64,000 nt of DNA, taken from Temnothorax longispinosus. Its lineage: Eukaryota; Arthropoda; Insecta; Hymenoptera; Formicidae. The DNA is taken from the NCBI RefSeq assembly GCF_030848805.1, contig NC_092366.1, positions 4,979,724 through 5,043,723 on the forward strand, read 5' to 3'. Under the pieces are notes generated by a model that had not been told where the DNA came from, made no database searches, and was given only the letters and a program-made list of their open reading frames with translations. A program made the translations under genes and the position numbers. This document shows positions 36,087 through 49,700 of the stretch, in pieces (the stretch's first letter is position 1; the number at the start of each line of letters is the position of its first letter).

Positions 36087-37606
36087 GTCATGATCATCTA
36101 AATACGTAAAAATAACGAAATTAATAACGATGAAAAGGTAACTTTTTAAATTTTTATTGGAAATAAAAATTGATCAATAAACTTAAGCAAAGCAGTTGAC
36201 TACTACTAAATGATAAAAGATCAAGAAATTTAATACATAAGTTAAAAAATTGCTAAATTTGAGGATAATAGTGAACTGAAAAGAAATTACATTTAATTGA
36301 CATTTGATCAATTATAGAGTGTTGCTTTTCGATTTTCGATGTTTTTTTTTTAATCTGGCTTAAATTTTAAATTTTAAGAAACAGCTGGCTCATATGTTAG
36401 CCCACCTCTATCGTGTGAAATCTTTAGAAAATAAAATAAAATAAATTTAAGCTACGAAATATTTATTTCCATTCCTTTTGACCGTTTCCTTTATTGTTAT
36501 TTCAAGTTGCAAGAAGTTATTTCGTCTTTTGAATGTTCCGCCGGGTGTGATGAAGTTGAGCGGTCCAGCTGGTGGCTCACGTTTCGCGACCGCTTCAAGT
36601 TCGGCTAGTGCTAGTGCGTCCAGCGAAACGTTCACTGAACAGCAAAACTTTCCGAGCCAACCTTCCATCTCCATTCCTCAAACTGCAGTCCTGCCCAACT
36701 GTGAGTTCTCCTTCTTCCACATCAGAATATGCCTCTGTGACATCAAGCTATCCCTCGGCAACACCAGGGTACCCTTTTTCTACGCCTTTACCTTCGCCTA
36801 CAGCAGGATATCGTTAGATCTGTCACTGGCTAGTTGAATACTCCTGAAGACTAACTGGTATTCATTCTCTACTTCATTCACTTGGATATTTAAGTTCTTC
36901 TATGCCAAATTGTTGTAGTTTATATAAGCACCAAGAATAATTTCAATTCCTGTTTTCGAAGAATTTATACCATATTGATAAAGTAATTTAATAATTTTAA
37001 TAGATTTGGAAAATCTTAATAGTTTTAAAAATCTAAAAGGATAGTGTTATGTGAAACAAATTGGTCATATTTTAACATAATATATCTCCACAATCGACAA
37101 AACGTCCATGATATATCTATAATAAATATACATACATATACGTGTATACAAGCACAATGTTTCTTTCTCGTTGTAACAAATAAAGTAAATTAATGGTCTA
37201 TTTAAAAAAACTTTCCCACATTTTAACATATTCACATGAATATGACTAACATTATTAAACATTATTGAATCTTTCAATTACATACAATTTATTTTCTCGA
37301 AAAATTAAATCATCTCAAAATCATTTAGATATAAAACAAATAACATCTGCAACGATTCAATAAATATCAGAGATATCTTTAAGGTAGTCCATCACAATTT
37401 TCTATAAACATCTAACAAGCGAACAATTAATCATCTCAAATATATCCCACAGCTATTCGCCGATTATATACGGATCACCCTGCGATCGTATTCCGCTATG
37501 CGAGGAAGATATTAGAATGAGTTTCATCCCATGGTGTGATCGGTCTACTAGGAACGTTCGGCGACGACGCTTCTTATTCGGTAAAAAACTACAAATCAAC
37601 GTAAGA
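36087..37606. other. Convergent region between lama and the NMDA receptor gene
   Basis: It contains the lama 3' UTR (poly(A) signal at 36162), a GC-richer coding-like block described separately (36530-36831), and AT-rich DNA from 36840 to 37606 that is probably 3' UTR of the NMDA receptor gene. Confidence 0.5.
36530..36831 (+). pseudogene. Ser/Thr/Pro-rich coding-like stretch in two frames, possibly frameshifted
   Basis: The first frame reads VMKLSGPAGGSRFATASSS and then SETFTEQQNFPSQPSISIPQ. Near 36700 the protein-like character moves to the next frame, VSSPSSTSEYASVTSSYPSA then PGYPFSTPLPSPTAGYR, with a stop near 36819. GC content is well above the flanks. This fits a decayed or frameshifted low-complexity region (such as a retrocopy of a transcription-factor-like domain) or an unknown exon. 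I recognise no family, and the minus strand is also partly open. Confidence 0.28.
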
Positions 37607-40600
37607 TTAGACTATGAGATGCGACACGTCGGCAGTGTAGGCGGCGGGCGACAATCGGATGTCGTCGGAACGGGAGATCGGCCGTTGTCTCAGATCGCTG
37701 TCACCGGGCCAGGCGCGACCCGGGCTGCGCGAGCCCACGTTCGACCTGGCGACCGTGTCGACCGCCAGGCTCACCGTCGCGGGATCGTTCAGGCCGTTGC
37801 TCTGGATCCTTCGCTGCGTGACTATCGACGCCCGCAAAGTTTTCCGCTTCTGCTCACGAAACAATACGAATATTTAAAAGTTTACGAAATACGTTGTGGT
37901 CTACAATTAATATCAATTTCTACCAATGTAGATTAATTTTAGTCTTGGTTTAACTTCTTTCTTATCTTTTCCTAGTTCTAAAAATTAGAAAAAGATTAAA
38001 GTTAATCTGTATTGGTAGGAATAGACATATAAAGAGTGCTAAAGTCACGAAGATAGGATTATGTATCTTAAAAGTAGATTTTGACAAGTTCTTGACGGAT
38101 AACTTTAAGAAATTTCTTAATAAATAATTTCGAGAAGCGAGAACAATGCGTCCAATCGATCGGAATAACTTAATTACTTCGATTAATTTGACGTAATTTG
38201 ATTAAGTCGACCCTGTCGACTTCTTTAAGTTGATTAAATTAAATTACCTCGATCATTCCTCGCCACTTGTCGGCCGCGTGTCTTGCCAGTTCCATCTTCC
38301 TCTGCTTACGTATTTGGTGCTTCTTGTATGCCATTTCAATTATAATTAGAGCGACTCCGCCGCCGATGCCGACGCCGACGACGATAAACACCCCTGCCAT
38401 GTTCTCTAGACCGAGGGTGTTCGGCATTTTTTCAAACTGTTCGCATTGTTGCACGTTACCGTGCAAGATCCAAAGATTGTCGAGGCTTTCCATGAAACCA
38501 CCTGTAAAAAGTGATTGCTAGCGATTAATATTTATTTTTATTACGCAAATTATATAATATTATTAAATTAAACTTAACATAAAATTAAATTTGATATGTT
38601 TCTCCATATAATTTATATTATTTAATATTTAACGTTTCAGATTGCCACATCATCATGATTGGCATAACAAGAATCATAATTAGCAGAAATAACAAATCTT
38701 GCTGTACAGAAAAATATGGCAACGCGCGAGCGTGAAGTGCTTTACGTCGAAAATTGTTGCGCTCACTTTCGTGGAAGTCTAAGATCGCCAATGTCACAGC
38801 GTCCGCCCAAGGAGATCCTTTTTGCAAACCGATTCCATAACCCGAGCGGCCGAACAATTCGCCAGCCGTCACCAATTCGCAATCTTGAGCCGCTTCGAAC
38901 TCCAATCGCGAGCTATCCCAGATGAACGCCATTAATTTCCTGGAGAGAAAGAAATCACCACGATGTAATATGCATTGAAGGTTTTCAACTTAAGCGGAGA
39001 ATTGACGATCTTAAAAACCGAAGCGTCTACCGCTTACCCAATTTTAATGTCGCGAATCGCGTCTTCGGCAGTGTCATAGTTATTCGCCTCCATTGTACGG
39101 TACATATTGGACAATTCTACCTGGCGTCTGAAATACATGTCCACGGCGGATCCCTTCACCGTCGCGCACGTCAAATTCTCCATCGTGTTCCTGAGCTTTA
39201 CATGCATCGCAGATATTCATATCAGAGAATGCACATCAGATACATTCATCTTTTATTCCCGGTGTATTTTTCGACAAGTAAAATATATAGTTAATCTTGG
39301 TTCTTACTCGAGCATCGTTGATGCCGGTGAGCTTAGTTTTTGGTCGTTCCAAAACAAGGAACGCCGCCAAGTTGGCAGTGTACGATGCGACGATGATCAT
39401 AGCGAATCCGGCCCACACCATTCCCAGCACGCGCGCGGAGAAACTCCGTGGGGTACCTACAAAAATACAAAATTTAATTAAATGGTAATGTGAAAAATGA
39501 TCTAATACAAGAAAGCCAGTTTAAAGATACTCTTCGGCATGGACTTTAAATTTTGAATTATCTTTTTCTTTTCTAGCGTTTCTCCCTCCAAGTGAGACGC
39601 CCGATTAAATGAACGAAAATGGGATGAAAGAAAGCTTACCCTCTCCTATACCGCTGTTTAATAATACACCCCAAGCGAACCAGATAGCACTGGATAGATT
39701 GAGGGCGTCTTCCTCGGTGCCGTCAGTGTTGGCCAGTCTGAATCTGCCGAAGGGTGAAAATCGATCGAGCAGGTACAAAACCAGCGCGACTACGTGCACC
39801 GATACCATCACGAGGATCCAAAGGGTGTTGCTGAACGGTTGTAAGAAGGAGACCAGAGTCGATGATCTCGAAGGCTGAACTCAGAAAAATATATTTCTTT
39901 GTTTATTTTTGCATAAAATATACGCGACATTTTTATTTTGTACAAAATTAAGAGGAGACACCTTCTTCTCAAGGATAGTGATGCCCTGATATTTGAACGG
40001 TTTGCTGAATTCGATGAACTCGGCACGCTCGGGATTGATCGTTAATGGCGCGACAATCATGTCAGCCCGTTCGTTGACTATCTCGCCAATAAGGCCCGTC
40101 CATTCTTTTTTTCCTCCGACTTTTGATACATATGTCGAAACGCGAGGAAGAAACAAGAAAAAACACAAGAAAGAGATTTAAATCATTAATCTTCCGTTGT
40201 CTAAGAATTAATTTGGAAACTAAATTGATAGATTTATATATATTCTATGTTTTCTTTAAAAATTTAATACATTTATATTTATATATAATTCTATAATTCA
40301 ATCACTTACCCGAGGTGTTTTTGATCACGTAGCTGCCAAACTGACCGTCTGGCGACAGGGCTAAACTGTATGTGAAGTTAATCATTTTCGCCAGCTCTTT
40401 TAATAAATCCACGCAGTATCCTTTGCAACAAAACATTTGTTTATCTGTTGAAAAGAAAAAAGTGAATTAGATTCTATTATATTTCCCAGGTAGTATAATT
40501 TTTCGAATATAGTTGATCTGGTTAATTTTTTCTCAGCGGGAACATTGAACTAGTTTGAGCTGATGCAATGTTTATTATCGCGACTAATTTTCGAGAAAAC

Positions 40601-43583
40601 TTGGATTAAATTTTGATTAAGTTAACTGGTGATTAATTCGATCGGCTTGCAGCATAATTTTTAATTCGCTTTCCATATGTTTGAAAATTAATAGTTCTAT
40701 CCAAGCTAATAAACTAGCACAGGTATTATTCAGTAAGTTAATCAGAGATTAAAATCAAGTTCTTGCTGTCCTGTTGATTAGTAGAAGAGTAATAACGCAC
40801 CGTCCGTTATGTTGAAGTGCGGACAAGCGATCTCCTCAGGTAGACACTTGATCTCATTGTCGGGTAATTCGCGAACGTAAACGAACGGCTTTTCCTCGAT
40901 CGTCAGTACCTTCAGATGCGTGGGTATCATGAAACCCTCGGGTTTGATCTTCAAACGACCCGGCCATATGATGTTGGACTCGTTGACTCGCAGCTTCATC
41001 TTGGTGCCGTTCTACCAAGCAACAAAGAAACATTACATTCGAAAAAGTTGTTCTGTAGTTCTTGACTCAAGACGTGAAATTTTACGCAAGATGCAATCAG
41101 CTGCGATCATTACATATAAATAAGTGTCTATCTAATTATAAATACTGCCTGTATTCACTGATCTCTCTTCGCTCACTCCGAATTGTCTACTTACAGCGGG
41201 ATAAAAGTACTGGCCGACGGACACCTGCGTCTTGTTATTGTCTGGACCTGTGTACTGGATGTTGATTATGTCATACTCGGCGAATATGCGGTCCCCGTTA
41301 TCGTCGAACGCCACTTGACCTGTCGAACCATGCGGTAATACTTGCTTGCGAATATACCTAAAGAGACAGTAACAAAGAATAAGGGGAACGCGATGGAATG
41401 GAATCTCCATTGCTACCAGAGATTTGTGGGAAGAAAAAGTTTCAAATTCCTCAGAGAATTAGGCGTGAGAAACAACAATGCGATCTTACTGGAAAAGAGT
41501 CTTGCCAGTTTCCCATATGGAGCCGGAATCGCTGCAGTCCTTCGGCGCCTCGGTGATCCTCTCTGTCTGATTCATCGTTCGCAACGCGGACACGAGGACG
41601 TATCTAAACAACACATAGAGAAACAAATGCAGGGAGGACAAGTCTTTAATGAGCCATTCGAAATTTCTTTGAGGTAAGAAATCCTTATCTTTAATTATAC
41701 GAGAGAGAAATATGTATGATATCTAAAATAAGCTTAGAACATAAAAATCGATTCCAGGGAAACTGAAGGTAGATGTGCAACGCGATCCGGATCGAGTCGG
41801 GCAGTAGATATACTAACAGGCTGTCGCTTATATGTGCTTTCTCCTGGGTAGCGTTGATCAGCTTCAACCCTAGCAAGCCGTCCGGCGCGTTCGGCGCGTC
41901 CAACGCCTGCTCGGTGACGATCCACACGTATCCGGCGCCGGTCATGTTCAGATTGGCGGCGTCATTGAAGATCACTTCCGCGTCCTTTTTCCTGTTCAAA
42001 GAAGTTCATTTAATTGTAAGTATCTCCGCAACTGAGGTTCGCGTATAAGATCGATGTTAAATGATCAGAAATTTAAAAATTGTAAGACGATGTTACTGTT
42101 AACGTCGTGTGGTTACAGATCGTTTTGTTTCTCATATTTTAGAATTTTACTCTTCGACATTTCCCATTTTTACGAGATTTATAAATGTCAAGTTACGATA
42201 CTCACGAGGCGTACATGAGGCAGACTCTCGCCTGTGCGCTTTTCATCTCCCTCAATTGCTCCTCGAAGTTGTGCAATCCCGGTTCGAACTCGATGACTGA
42301 TTCGACCTGAAACAGTGATATCTAGTAACAGGAAATTCGTAACTATTGAGGAAATTACACAGCTACTGGTAAAATGTAAGTCTATAAATCTCTAATTAGT
42401 GTAGTTAATAGCTAAAGTATTTCGTAAAATTAACATGACGAATTAATAACACGTACAAACTAATATGCAACGTACGTGCACTTTGATCTCTACGTCATCC
42501 TCCAAATTCTGCGATGTCGTCTGGAAACGTCCGAGGAGCGCGCGGCCGTCCGTGTCGGAACTATGGATGAAGATAATCTTCATGTAGTTGAAGTGCTTCA
42601 GCAGTTCCACCCAGACATCCGCTTGATGAGAGTACGGCGGTACAGTGCGCAAAAATGAAACATGGATGTTCTGGAAGGACATTATCATTTAGTTACTGCG
42701 ATTGAACACAATGTGGAACCAATCGCTTTTCATTTGGATAATATAAAATATACGCGATACATTAATTTTCCAATTTTTTAAATTAATTTTTTCAAAAACA
42801 TTGCAAGCTTGTATAAAACTTAAACGAAAAAAAAATCTTTGGTTTACTTTTGCGCAAAGAATGCTGTTCTTTTTCAGATTGTTTTTTTGCATCGATTCTA
42901 TATTAATTTGCCTTAATTTCCATGTCGATTATTAAATTAAATTTGATTTGTTATATTCTGCATACTTTGTCCGAGAAGGCTGAGTCCCTGGACGATATAC
43001 CGATCACGGGTATGTGATAAAATCCGCTCGTATAGGAAACCGCTGCCGGTGATAAGTCGCCTGTAAGCGGATGCGACACCACCACCGCGTATACCTGTTC
43101 GGCTATCAAAGATTTGCAGACGCTCAATGCGGTTCTTATAGGGCTGGAGTCCATCTCGATTACCGTATGCTTGTATGTTACCCCTTTATTGACGTATTGG
43201 GAATCGAAATTGAGATGCTGAAATCGAGGTATATATATATGTATTTATATATATACGTGTAGAGAATAGATATAATGTACAAGAGCATATTATAATGCAT
43301 AGAACTCTTTTTAGAGATAAATTTAACATTTATTATTGTAAATCAAGAGAGAGAGTTTTATCATATATATATCGTAAGTTTTATATAATATTATTATTAA
43401 TCTTACGTCAATCGTTTTCTCGAAGTGCTCTTTGCTGTCAACATTGGAGAGAACGCCGCCGATCTTGAAGAATCTTGGATTGTTATGGGTCATAGTCCTG
43501 GCGAGTACGAGTCCTAAACGCGGAGCATTGTGCAAGATAATGAAGATGAGTGATAGTATAGTCTTCACCCGTAATTTCTTCAT
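37607..43583 (-). CDS. Nmdar1: Glutamate receptor ionotropic, NMDA subunit 1
   Basis: Sixteen coding exons on the minus strand: 43583-43407, 43217-42966, 42670-42476, 42306-42206, 41991-41818, 41603-41490, 41357-41195, 41011-40801, 40444-40310, 40119-39962, 39874-39640, 39456-39308, 39195-39038, 38939-38767, 38501-38248, 37849-37607. Total 2892 nt, 963 aa. The parts in order are: signal peptide (MKKLRVKTILSLIFIILHN), amino-terminal domain, ligand-binding S1 (VAPLTINPERAEFIEFSKPF), M1 (VSVHVVALVLYLLDRFSPFG), pore loop with the Asn site (FAWGVLLNSGIGEG), M3 (SYTANLAAFLVLERP), S2 (FIWDSSRLEFEAAQDCELVT), M4 (MAGVFIVVGVGIGGGVAL) and a basic tail ending DVSHLIV. It is the obligatory glycine-binding subunit of a calcium-permeable channel used in memory. 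An acceptor at 43593 (TTTGTTTACAG) places a 5' UTR exon upstream. The exon at 41818 uses a GTTAGT donor. Confidence 0.97.
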
Positions 43584-43592
43584 TGTGTAGCC

Positions 43593-46500
43593 CTGTAAAC
43601 AAATCCTCACGATAAGTCAACGAGTTATTAATTTTGTGACGATTGATATTGGAATTTTGTTCGAGGTGAGAATATCCTTTTAACTTAATATCTAATGCAC
43701 TTATAAATAATTTTAACAAAAGATTAATTTGTATTATTTAATTATTAATTATATTATTTGTATTATTATTTAATTTTTTTGCTAGAATTAAGATTATAAT
43801 ATTATTAATATTTAAACAAAAAACAATTGATTTAGTAAACCATCAATGATTTTAGATTTTATAAATATATATTTTTTAGTTTAATTTAAAGAAATTAATA
43901 TTAGTAGTGTTTGATATTTTAATATAACTTGTCTAAATTATAAAATATTTAAAAATTGGTTTTTTATTCTTCAAATATAATAAATTAATATATTTTATTA
44001 CAATTTATGATCTTAGATATTTTTCGATATTAGACGCCAGATTCCATTTTTTAAAATAACCTTATGAAGAGACTATTTTATCAACTATAAATTATACTTT
44101 TCTTGTCTCATTTATTATATCAAAAGAATAACTGGGTCATTAACGAGTTTGCATCCTTTCCTAGAATAAACAGCCTCCGCCCATTTTCGCGATGAAAGTT
44201 CCTCATATTTTTGTAACGTCAAACAAAATATTATTTCAACTCGTGCTTTTCTACACGTTTTGCTCATCTTCGATACTTATTTATGTTCAAGGTTTATGTG
44301 TTTTAGTATAATTTAACTTATTTCCTTGCATTGTACAAACACACATAATTAGAAATGATAATCGCTGTTGTTATCGAAAATTGCACTGGGTTTTAGTCGC
44401 AGTTCGCGTATCTTAAAAGGAAACTTAAACAGCTTTACTCACAATATAATTTCTGACGCTTTAATATATGCACCCTATTTTAGATATCTCGTCGGATTGG
44501 ATCTGGAGCGAGACGGATCTCCAAGGATCCACTCAGAGAATCTACTACTATTTATTACATGTCAAAACCGGTCCACGCCCGAGGGAAGCGCACTTTGGAA
44601 CAGCCCAAGCGCTAATGCCGAGCCTCGAGATAGAGCGCGAGGGCGCGCAGGGGATGTAGTCGGAGATTTGTCATTGATCCAGTCGGATGCTGCGCGTAGA
44701 AGTCACCCCCGCCACGAGGTTCGATCGCGAAATCGCCAAGTTCAAACGATGCCAATCGAAACATTATAGCTGCGACAATATTCCTCAACGTTTAATATCA
44801 TTATTCTATTATTATTGTTGTTGCTTTCATTGTTACTACTTCCGTGAAAGCTTCGCTACGTATACTATACAAAGTTTATCTTACAAGCCTTTTTCATATC
44901 AACGGAAGATAATTTAATGAGATAAATTGATCGTTTTTTTCGGAAATTACCAAGCAATATTGAATAATACTAGATCAAATATAATAGAAAACAATCGTTT
45001 TCTTTTAATTGTATTCACGTGCATAATTAAATTATATCTGGATGCAGCAATTTGCGAAAACGATTAAACCTGCGCAAACTTCTCCCACAATTACTGTTAC
45101 CAGGTAATTACAGCAATTGAGGGCGAACAGTGCACGCTAGATGACGTAATGACGAGCGAAGGCCGAGACGTCTGGGAGACAATCAGCTTAAACCGCAATG
45201 CGATGCGCTTTCTAATGAGATTTTGGGCAAACAACGTTTTGCGAGTGATTAGCAATTTACTTTAAGTCGAGGAACGGCGATTGAAATAACAAATAATACG
45301 GCGGTATGTAAATTTTACGATTATTAATATAGTTGAATTGACAACTGCGATTTTCGATTCGACAAAGTACTCATTATATCTCTATGAATAACTCGATGAA
45401 ATATACTTATTGTATCTCTGTATCTCTGAAACATAGGTTTATTTATTCGACCACGTTACGGAACGTCATGCTTTAAAAAAATTCCAATTCCAAACAGTCC
45501 TACGCAAACAGATATCTCCTGATAATAGAACGTTAAAATAAGAATGTTAAAGCGATACAAATTCTTAAAATTCTCAAAAATTCTTTTCGCTTATTAGAAT
45601 TTTTTTTTTTTCTCAAAATAATTATGATTTATCCGGTTATTAACATTTCCTGTACAAGGTGGCTCAAGGATAGAAATTGTTTTCTTCTTTTATCATAGAG
45701 TTAAGATTTTCTGCTGGAAATATAAATGTGTATTTCTAGACGTAGAGATATAAATGTAGAATTAATTTTGATAATCAAAGCAGTTTGGATTTTCTCAATG
45801 CGATCAGATATTCGAAAAGTCAAAACTTTATACGCAAATTATTTCAAGCGTAATGATTCGATTTTTCTTTCTCTCGTTAAAAAACTTCTCATTTATTTGC
45901 GTAGATTCAAGCATAGGGTCAAGCAAATTTTATGTATTTAAATGGGTTTTATTTTTTCAGAATAATCAAGTCCCATCCAACATTTTGGCTGTTAACGTTC
46001 TATACAAAAAGTGCTTCAAATGTAGCGACTCTTTTGTGTCAGAAGACTTCCATGCAGTTCCATATTCATGTAACCCAGTTTCGTTCGTTCAAAAATGATG
46101 GCTCTTGTCTCGCGGCCGTCACACGCGGTGGTTTTTCCCCCTGTCAGCTCCATTCGCACGTGGGTCGCGGGTGATTTCCGCGAAGATGCCTTTGCGCGTC
46201 AGCGTCACCGACGTATCGATCCTACTGTAAATTTCCAGTTAGTAGCAACCCTCCACCAGTCTGCGTGCGCACCCCACTCGTGTTCATCGAGAGGGTCTCA
46301 GTCTACATTAGAAAGTCGGGAGAAGTGCTTTGGCAGCCAGACAAAAGACGCTGACCGTCGACCATTGACAGTTTTATCTGCCGAGTTTCCAGTTCGGGGC
46401 AAGCTCGTCTTTGAAAATCAAATCAAGCTGCACCGAAGCCCTTCTACTGCCGAGGGGCTGAGGGGTACAAACAAAAGGGAAAGAAAGATAACGAGGGTTG

Positions 46501-46767
46501 CGTGATATAACAGCGCCCCTACGATAACAGATAGACATCGCGTCCAGGTAGACAAATTCCGTTCTCCAACTAGTGGAGAAGAAGCAGGCGAGAGGAGGGT
46601 GAGCGCGCCAGGCGGTGACGATCGAGAGCGAGGAAAGAGCTCGAGGAGACCGCCGGGACGAGACCAGAGAGACCAGATCGAATAAACCACGCGCGACCAA
46701 CCAAGCAACACAATCCAATGTATTACGGTCCCCCCGGTTCCGCCGAGGAAGCCGCCGCCGAGGAAAC
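43593..46767. other. Divergent intergenic region between Nmdar1 and the monocarboxylate transporter
   Basis: About 3.2 kb. 43700-44400 is very AT-rich. A GC-richer island at about 44540-44740 is a candidate first noncoding exon or promoter of Nmdar1. A CRE/AP-1-like TGACGTAATGACG lies near 45140. From about 46080 the GC content rises towards the transporter start; 46100-46767 is probably its promoter and 5' UTR. The frame of the transporter is open back to an ATG at 46615, which I regard as 5' UTR. Confidence 0.42.
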
Positions 46768-49700
46768 ATGTCGCTACCACGGGAATGGAGCTTTCAGGAC
46801 GCGTGTAGGGCGTCGAGCCTGCTGGCGGACGTCGACGTCGGCGGCGTCGGCGTCGGTGGCGTCCCTACGGCGGCGTCCCAGGAGATGGCTGTCACCGGCG
46901 GCAGCAATCTCATCGACGAGAATATGAATGATCAGCCGGCGACGCAGCTGGGCTCGCTGTTCTCCATCCACTCGGCGCCGGTGTTCGACCTGAGCAGCAT
47001 CGCCGGCGGAGCGCCGTCGCCGAAGCGGCCGGCGTCCCTGGCGGTCCAGGCGACGGCGACCTCGACGCCGATCGTGCCGCCGCACCTGCAGAGCCCCGAG
47101 GGCACCGTTGCCGAGGACGAGGACAACGACAACCTGCTGACGATATCCAGCCTCACTGCCCGGCCGCTCATCGCCAAATCCAGGGAGCTCAGGTCGGTGT
47201 CGGAGTGAATATATTGTCGGGGTGGTATATTGACCCAGGTATCGGCAAGACCGATTCTGTACGTGCTTGCTTGTACCCCGACAATCCACACGTGTTTCAT
47301 CCCCCTTTGTTCGTCGCGCTGCTTATCGCGGTATTGTCGCATGCGAAACGTGTCGTTCCCGTTTCTGAGGAAACGAATCAAACACGTGTAGTTGACAAAA
47401 TGTAGTAATTTAAATTTAATAGATATATATAAAAGTTATATTCTTTAGGAAATATCAACATGTCAATAATCGAAAACGTACACGTTTAAAACTTTATTAG
47501 TTCGTGTACGTTACATTTTATATGCTAATATCCCCATTTTTCTTAAGTTTATATACTTTTATATTTATTATATTTTATATTTTCTTCCCCACGTGTGAAA
47601 TTTGTACCACAGATTGTTCCTGTTTTGCAAACAAGAACTGTTATTATAATCTTTTTTTGAACTTTCCCCAGTACTAATTTCCAAATGTCAAGATTAAACA
47701 AAAAAAAATTGAAACCGTCGAATTTTGCTGAATTAAATATTTATTACATAGAGTAGTCTTCCGCATTCTCGTAATTTGCGAGTGACTATTCGCTCGAATA
47801 ACGGCTTCGATCCTGATCCAGATCCGCTAGGTATACGGCCCCGAAGAGGAGAAAGTCCCGGCAGAGGAACGAGACCAGGAAACCCCGGAACACCACGTAC
47901 GTCCCGCTGGACGGCGGGTACGGCTGGGTCGTGGTGTTCGGCGCCTTCTTCGTGCAGTTCTGGGTGGCCGGGCTGGTCAAGTCCTACGGCGTGCTCTACG
48001 TCGAGGTCATGGAGACCTTCAAGGACTCATCCGCCTCGGTCGCGTCCTGGATACCAGCGATTCTGACGTGCCTATGTCTAGCGCTTGGTGAGTCGTCGTC
48101 CTCGTCATTTAGGTGCCTGCGGGTCTTCGCGATCTCCGTTTCTCGGAAAGAGCTCGGAACGAGCGAAAGTCATTGATGCCTATAATCCGTAGTCAGCTGA
48201 CCTTGTTTGTGTTCGCGTCAATATAACATATAATTGAGGCGTGCTAAATCGATATTTCGTTTCGCAGCTCCGGTGACGAGTATGCTCTGCCAGAAGTACA
48301 GCTGTCGAGCGGTGGTTTTCGTGGGAGGACTTTTTTGCGCCCTAGGACTTACAACTAGTTACTTCGCCACGCGATTGATACATCTCTTTTTTACATTTGG
48401 AGTGCTGACAGGTTTGCATTTTGAATTTCAATCCTATTGCCGCACACTCTTCCCTCAGTCAGTCCTTCATCTCGCGCGTCCTTGCAGGTATCGGCGGTGG
48501 CTTGTCGACGACGCCGGGTATAATCCTGGTGTCGCAATACTTCGACAAGCATCGCGCCCTGGCGAACGGGATCTGCGTGTCCGGCACTGCCGCGGGTAGC
48601 TTCGTATTCCCGCTTCTGATCGAATTTCTGGTGAGGGACTTCGGCTTTCACGGCACGGTATTGCTATTAGGCGGTTGCATGCTGCACGTATGCGTCAGTG
48701 CGACACTGTACCGACCATTGGATGAAAATTATGCCCCTGAGGAAGACTCGGTCTCGGTGGAGAAGTTTGAAAAGGAACTGAAAGAGCAGGTACAATCGGG
48801 TTCTCGACTGATATATGTCATCATATTTATCATTATGTATATGTAGATTGTTTATAACGTATATAATGATATATTTTCTTTATAAGATTGCAAACATCCT
48901 ACTTTTCGCATTCGGTTCACGTAGATTTACTCATATAGTAATGAGTAGGTAATGCGAGAGGGATATCGATTGTAACAAATCAATGGCAATTTATAACTCA
49001 TCGGCTCACAGGATCAGGAGAAGTCGAAGCAACAAAAATTGGAATTACTGTTCGCCAACGATCCGATTGCCCGGCACAACATGCTGAACGAGCTGTTCCA
49101 CCAGAACAGCGGCGTGGTAGCGGTCGAGCTGACCGACAGCGACGAGGAGAAGGATGTGATGGGAGAGGGTCTCCGTATGAAGCCCATTTCCAAGATCCGC
49201 AGCTCCAGTATCCTGCACAGCGTGGAGGACCTGTCGACGGACTCGACATGCGTGTACAAGGCCGCCAGATCGTCGCTCAGGTCACTAAAGTCGTCCGCGA
49301 CGGCGATGGGCCCGCCGGAACAGCAGCAGCAGCAACAGCCGCCGCCATCGCCGCCGAACAGGATGTCGTCCTTGACATCTCGCAGCATCGCAGGATCGAC
49401 GGACTCTAAGATTACGTTCATGCAAAGACTGACGCGCTATATCGACCTGTCGCTGCTAAAGAATCCGCAGTTCATCATGATGTGCTTCTCCGTCAGTCTA
49501 ATGTCCACCGGCAGCCCGTACATGTTGTACTACCTGCCGGCATACGTCCACGCCGCCGGCTACAGCAAATCGGAGGCCGGCTACCTGGTGGCCATCTCCG
49601 CCGTTCTCGATTTGTGCGGCCGGCTCGGCCTCGGTTGGCTCTCCGATCTCAAGCTGTTCGATCGGCGAAAAGGGTATATCGGCAGGTGAGCGTCGCGAGA

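Noticed and set aside
37517..37936. Plus-strand frame of 139 codons opposite the last Nmdar1 exon
   Set aside because: Shadow of the minus-strand coding exon, whose ending DVSHLIV matches the NMDA receptor family.
46615..46767. Earlier in-frame ATG for the transporter adding 51 residues
   Set aside because: The added peptide is Arg/Glu/Thr-rich with no family match and reads like 5' UTR; ATG 46768 is preferred.
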